From positions 1-8,549 of the forward strand of contig JAKAZJ010000053.1 in assembly GCA_021826565.1 (NCBI GenBank): a DNA stretch of 8,549 nucleotides. The letters are read 5' to 3'. The translations under genes were made by a program, and so were the position numbers. How positions within the stretch are numbered: the stretch's first letter is position 1; every line of letters starts with the position of its first letter. A model generated the notes under the pieces. That model was not told the origin of the DNA, did no database searches, and was given only the letters and a program-made list of their open reading frames with translations. Positions 7,701-8,549 of this stretch are shown here, piece after piece. Source of the DNA: Pseudomonadota bacterium. Lineage in GTDB: Bacteria; Pseudomonadota; Alphaproteobacteria; Acetobacterales; Acetobacteraceae.

Positions 7701-8549
7701 TCAAACCGGCAGCCGTTCCTTCGGCAGGGCATGGTGGCTGAAGGTGGTCCCTTCCCCTGCGGTCTGCTTGGTTGCCGCGGGATGCTTCTGCAGATGCGCG
7801 ATGGCGCGCCGCGTGTCCTCCAGAAGCATGTCCGCCATATCGCGGCCGAAACCGTGGCGGACCAGCACGCGCATCACCACCACATCGGTGATGTCGGGCG
7901 GCATGGTGTAGGCTGCCACCTGCCAGCCATGCACCCGCAGCCGGTCAGACAGATCGAACAGCGAGAAGCCCGGGTCGGCGCCGTCCCTTATCATCCACGA
8001 CACCGCCGGAATGCCCTTGCGGCTGTCGCCATCGAAGGCCAGTTCGAACGGTCCGAGCTTGCAGATCTCGCGCCCAAGATATTGTGCGGTATCATAGCCG
8101 TTCTGCTGGATCCGCCGGTACCCCTCCTGGCCGAGCCGCAGGAATAGATAATACTGCGCGATGATCTGCCCGCCCGGGCGGGAGAAGTTCAACGCAAACG
8201 TCGGCATGTTGCCGCCCAGATAGTTTACGAAGAAGATCAGGTCCTCCGGCAGATCGCTACGCTCCCGCCACACGACCCAGCCCACGCCGAGCGGGGCCAG
8301 ACCGAATTTGTGGCCCGAGGCGTTGATCGATCGTACCCGGGGAATCCGGAAATCCCACAACAGTCCTGGTTCGACGAATGGGGCCGTGAAGCCGCCCGAG
8401 GCTGCATCCACATGCATCGGGATATCGATATTCTTCTCCCGCGCCAGACGATCCAATGCCGCAGCGACTTCCGCCACCGGCTCGTACTGGCAGGTGAAGG
8501 TGACGCCGAAGGTCGGCATTACACCGATGGTGTTCTCATCTACGCGCTT
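7701..8549 (-). CDS. gadB: Glutamate decarboxylase (PLP-dependent), C-terminal part
   Basis: The coding frame is open to the right edge and the 5' end lies outside; 282 residues are visible, beginning [18 protein letters not shown], which aligns with about residue 196 of the 466-residue E. coli enzyme. The PLP site is intact: D48 in [10 protein letters not shown] (E. coli D243) and the Schiff-base lysine K81 in [13 protein letters not shown] (E. coli K276), with the same 33-residue spacing. The conserved [20 protein letters not shown] and [17 protein letters not shown] follow. The enzyme removes CO2 from glutamate, consuming a cytoplasmic proton and giving GABA. The visible tail ends [13 protein letters not shown] and is about eleven residues longer than in E. 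coli; the two histidines may stand in for His465, which closes the active site at neutral pH. The gene is first of the visible gadB-gadC operon; its promoter is beyond the window. Confidence 0.95.
   Translation of the reverse strand, partial: KRVDENTIGVMPTFGVTFTCQYEPVAEVAAALDRLAREKNIDIPMHVDAASGGFTAPFVEPGLLWDFRIPRVRSINASGHKFGLAPLGVGWVVWRERSDLPEDLIFFVNYLGGNMPTFALNFSRPGGQIIAQYYLFLRLGQEGYRRIQQNGYDTAQYLGREICKLGPFELAFDGDSRKGIPAVSWMIRDGADPGFSLFDLSDRLRVHGWQVAAYTMPPDITDVVVMRVLVRHGFGRDMADMLLEDTRRAIAHLQKHPAATKQTAGEGTTFSHHALPKERLPV

Overview
This is a GC-rich window with an alphaproteobacterial look. LepA resembles Rhodospirillales/Acetobacteraceae versions, and the glutamate-decarboxylase acid-resistance genes would suit an acid-tolerant member of that group. 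The taxonomic placement is inference from protein style and base composition, not from a marker search.

Layout from left to right. (1) The 3' end of a DUF35 OB-fold protein gene overlaps, by GTGA, a complete thiolase-like gene on the + strand (1-1496). (2) lepA, encoding the ribosomal elongation factor 4, lies on the - strand (1501-3306). Its stop faces the thiolase stop with four bases between. (3) A 279-base divergent intergenic region carries a plausible lepA promoter. (4) A second-type FtsH membrane AAA+ zinc protease gene lies on the + strand (3586-5457). (5) A convergent intergenic region (5458-5678) holds two adjacent GC-rich hairpins. (6) A small gene on the - strand (5679-5939) encodes an 86-residue exported helical protein and has its own good promoter. 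(7) A gad operon lies on the - strand: gadB, whose 5' end runs off the right edge (7701-8549), then gadC (6198-7664), with 36 bases between them.

How they fit together. GadB consumes a cytoplasmic proton while turning glutamate into GABA. GadC swaps external glutamate for internal GABA, so the pair is a classic acid-resistance module. FtsH is a membrane quality-control protease and fits a stress theme, but nothing in the sequence links it to gad. The DUF35/thiolase pair belongs to the CoA-ester family in which an OB-fold partner sits next to a thiolase-fold enzyme. This thiolase lacks the nucleophilic cysteine, so it is probably not a condensing thiolase and may be an Ltp2-like aldolase. I found no tRNA, rRNA, CRISPR array, insertion sequence or phage gene. 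I see no clearly undescribed system. The best leads are the cysteine-less thiolase with its DUF35 partner, a GadC without the C-terminal plug, and the small exported protein beside the gad operon.
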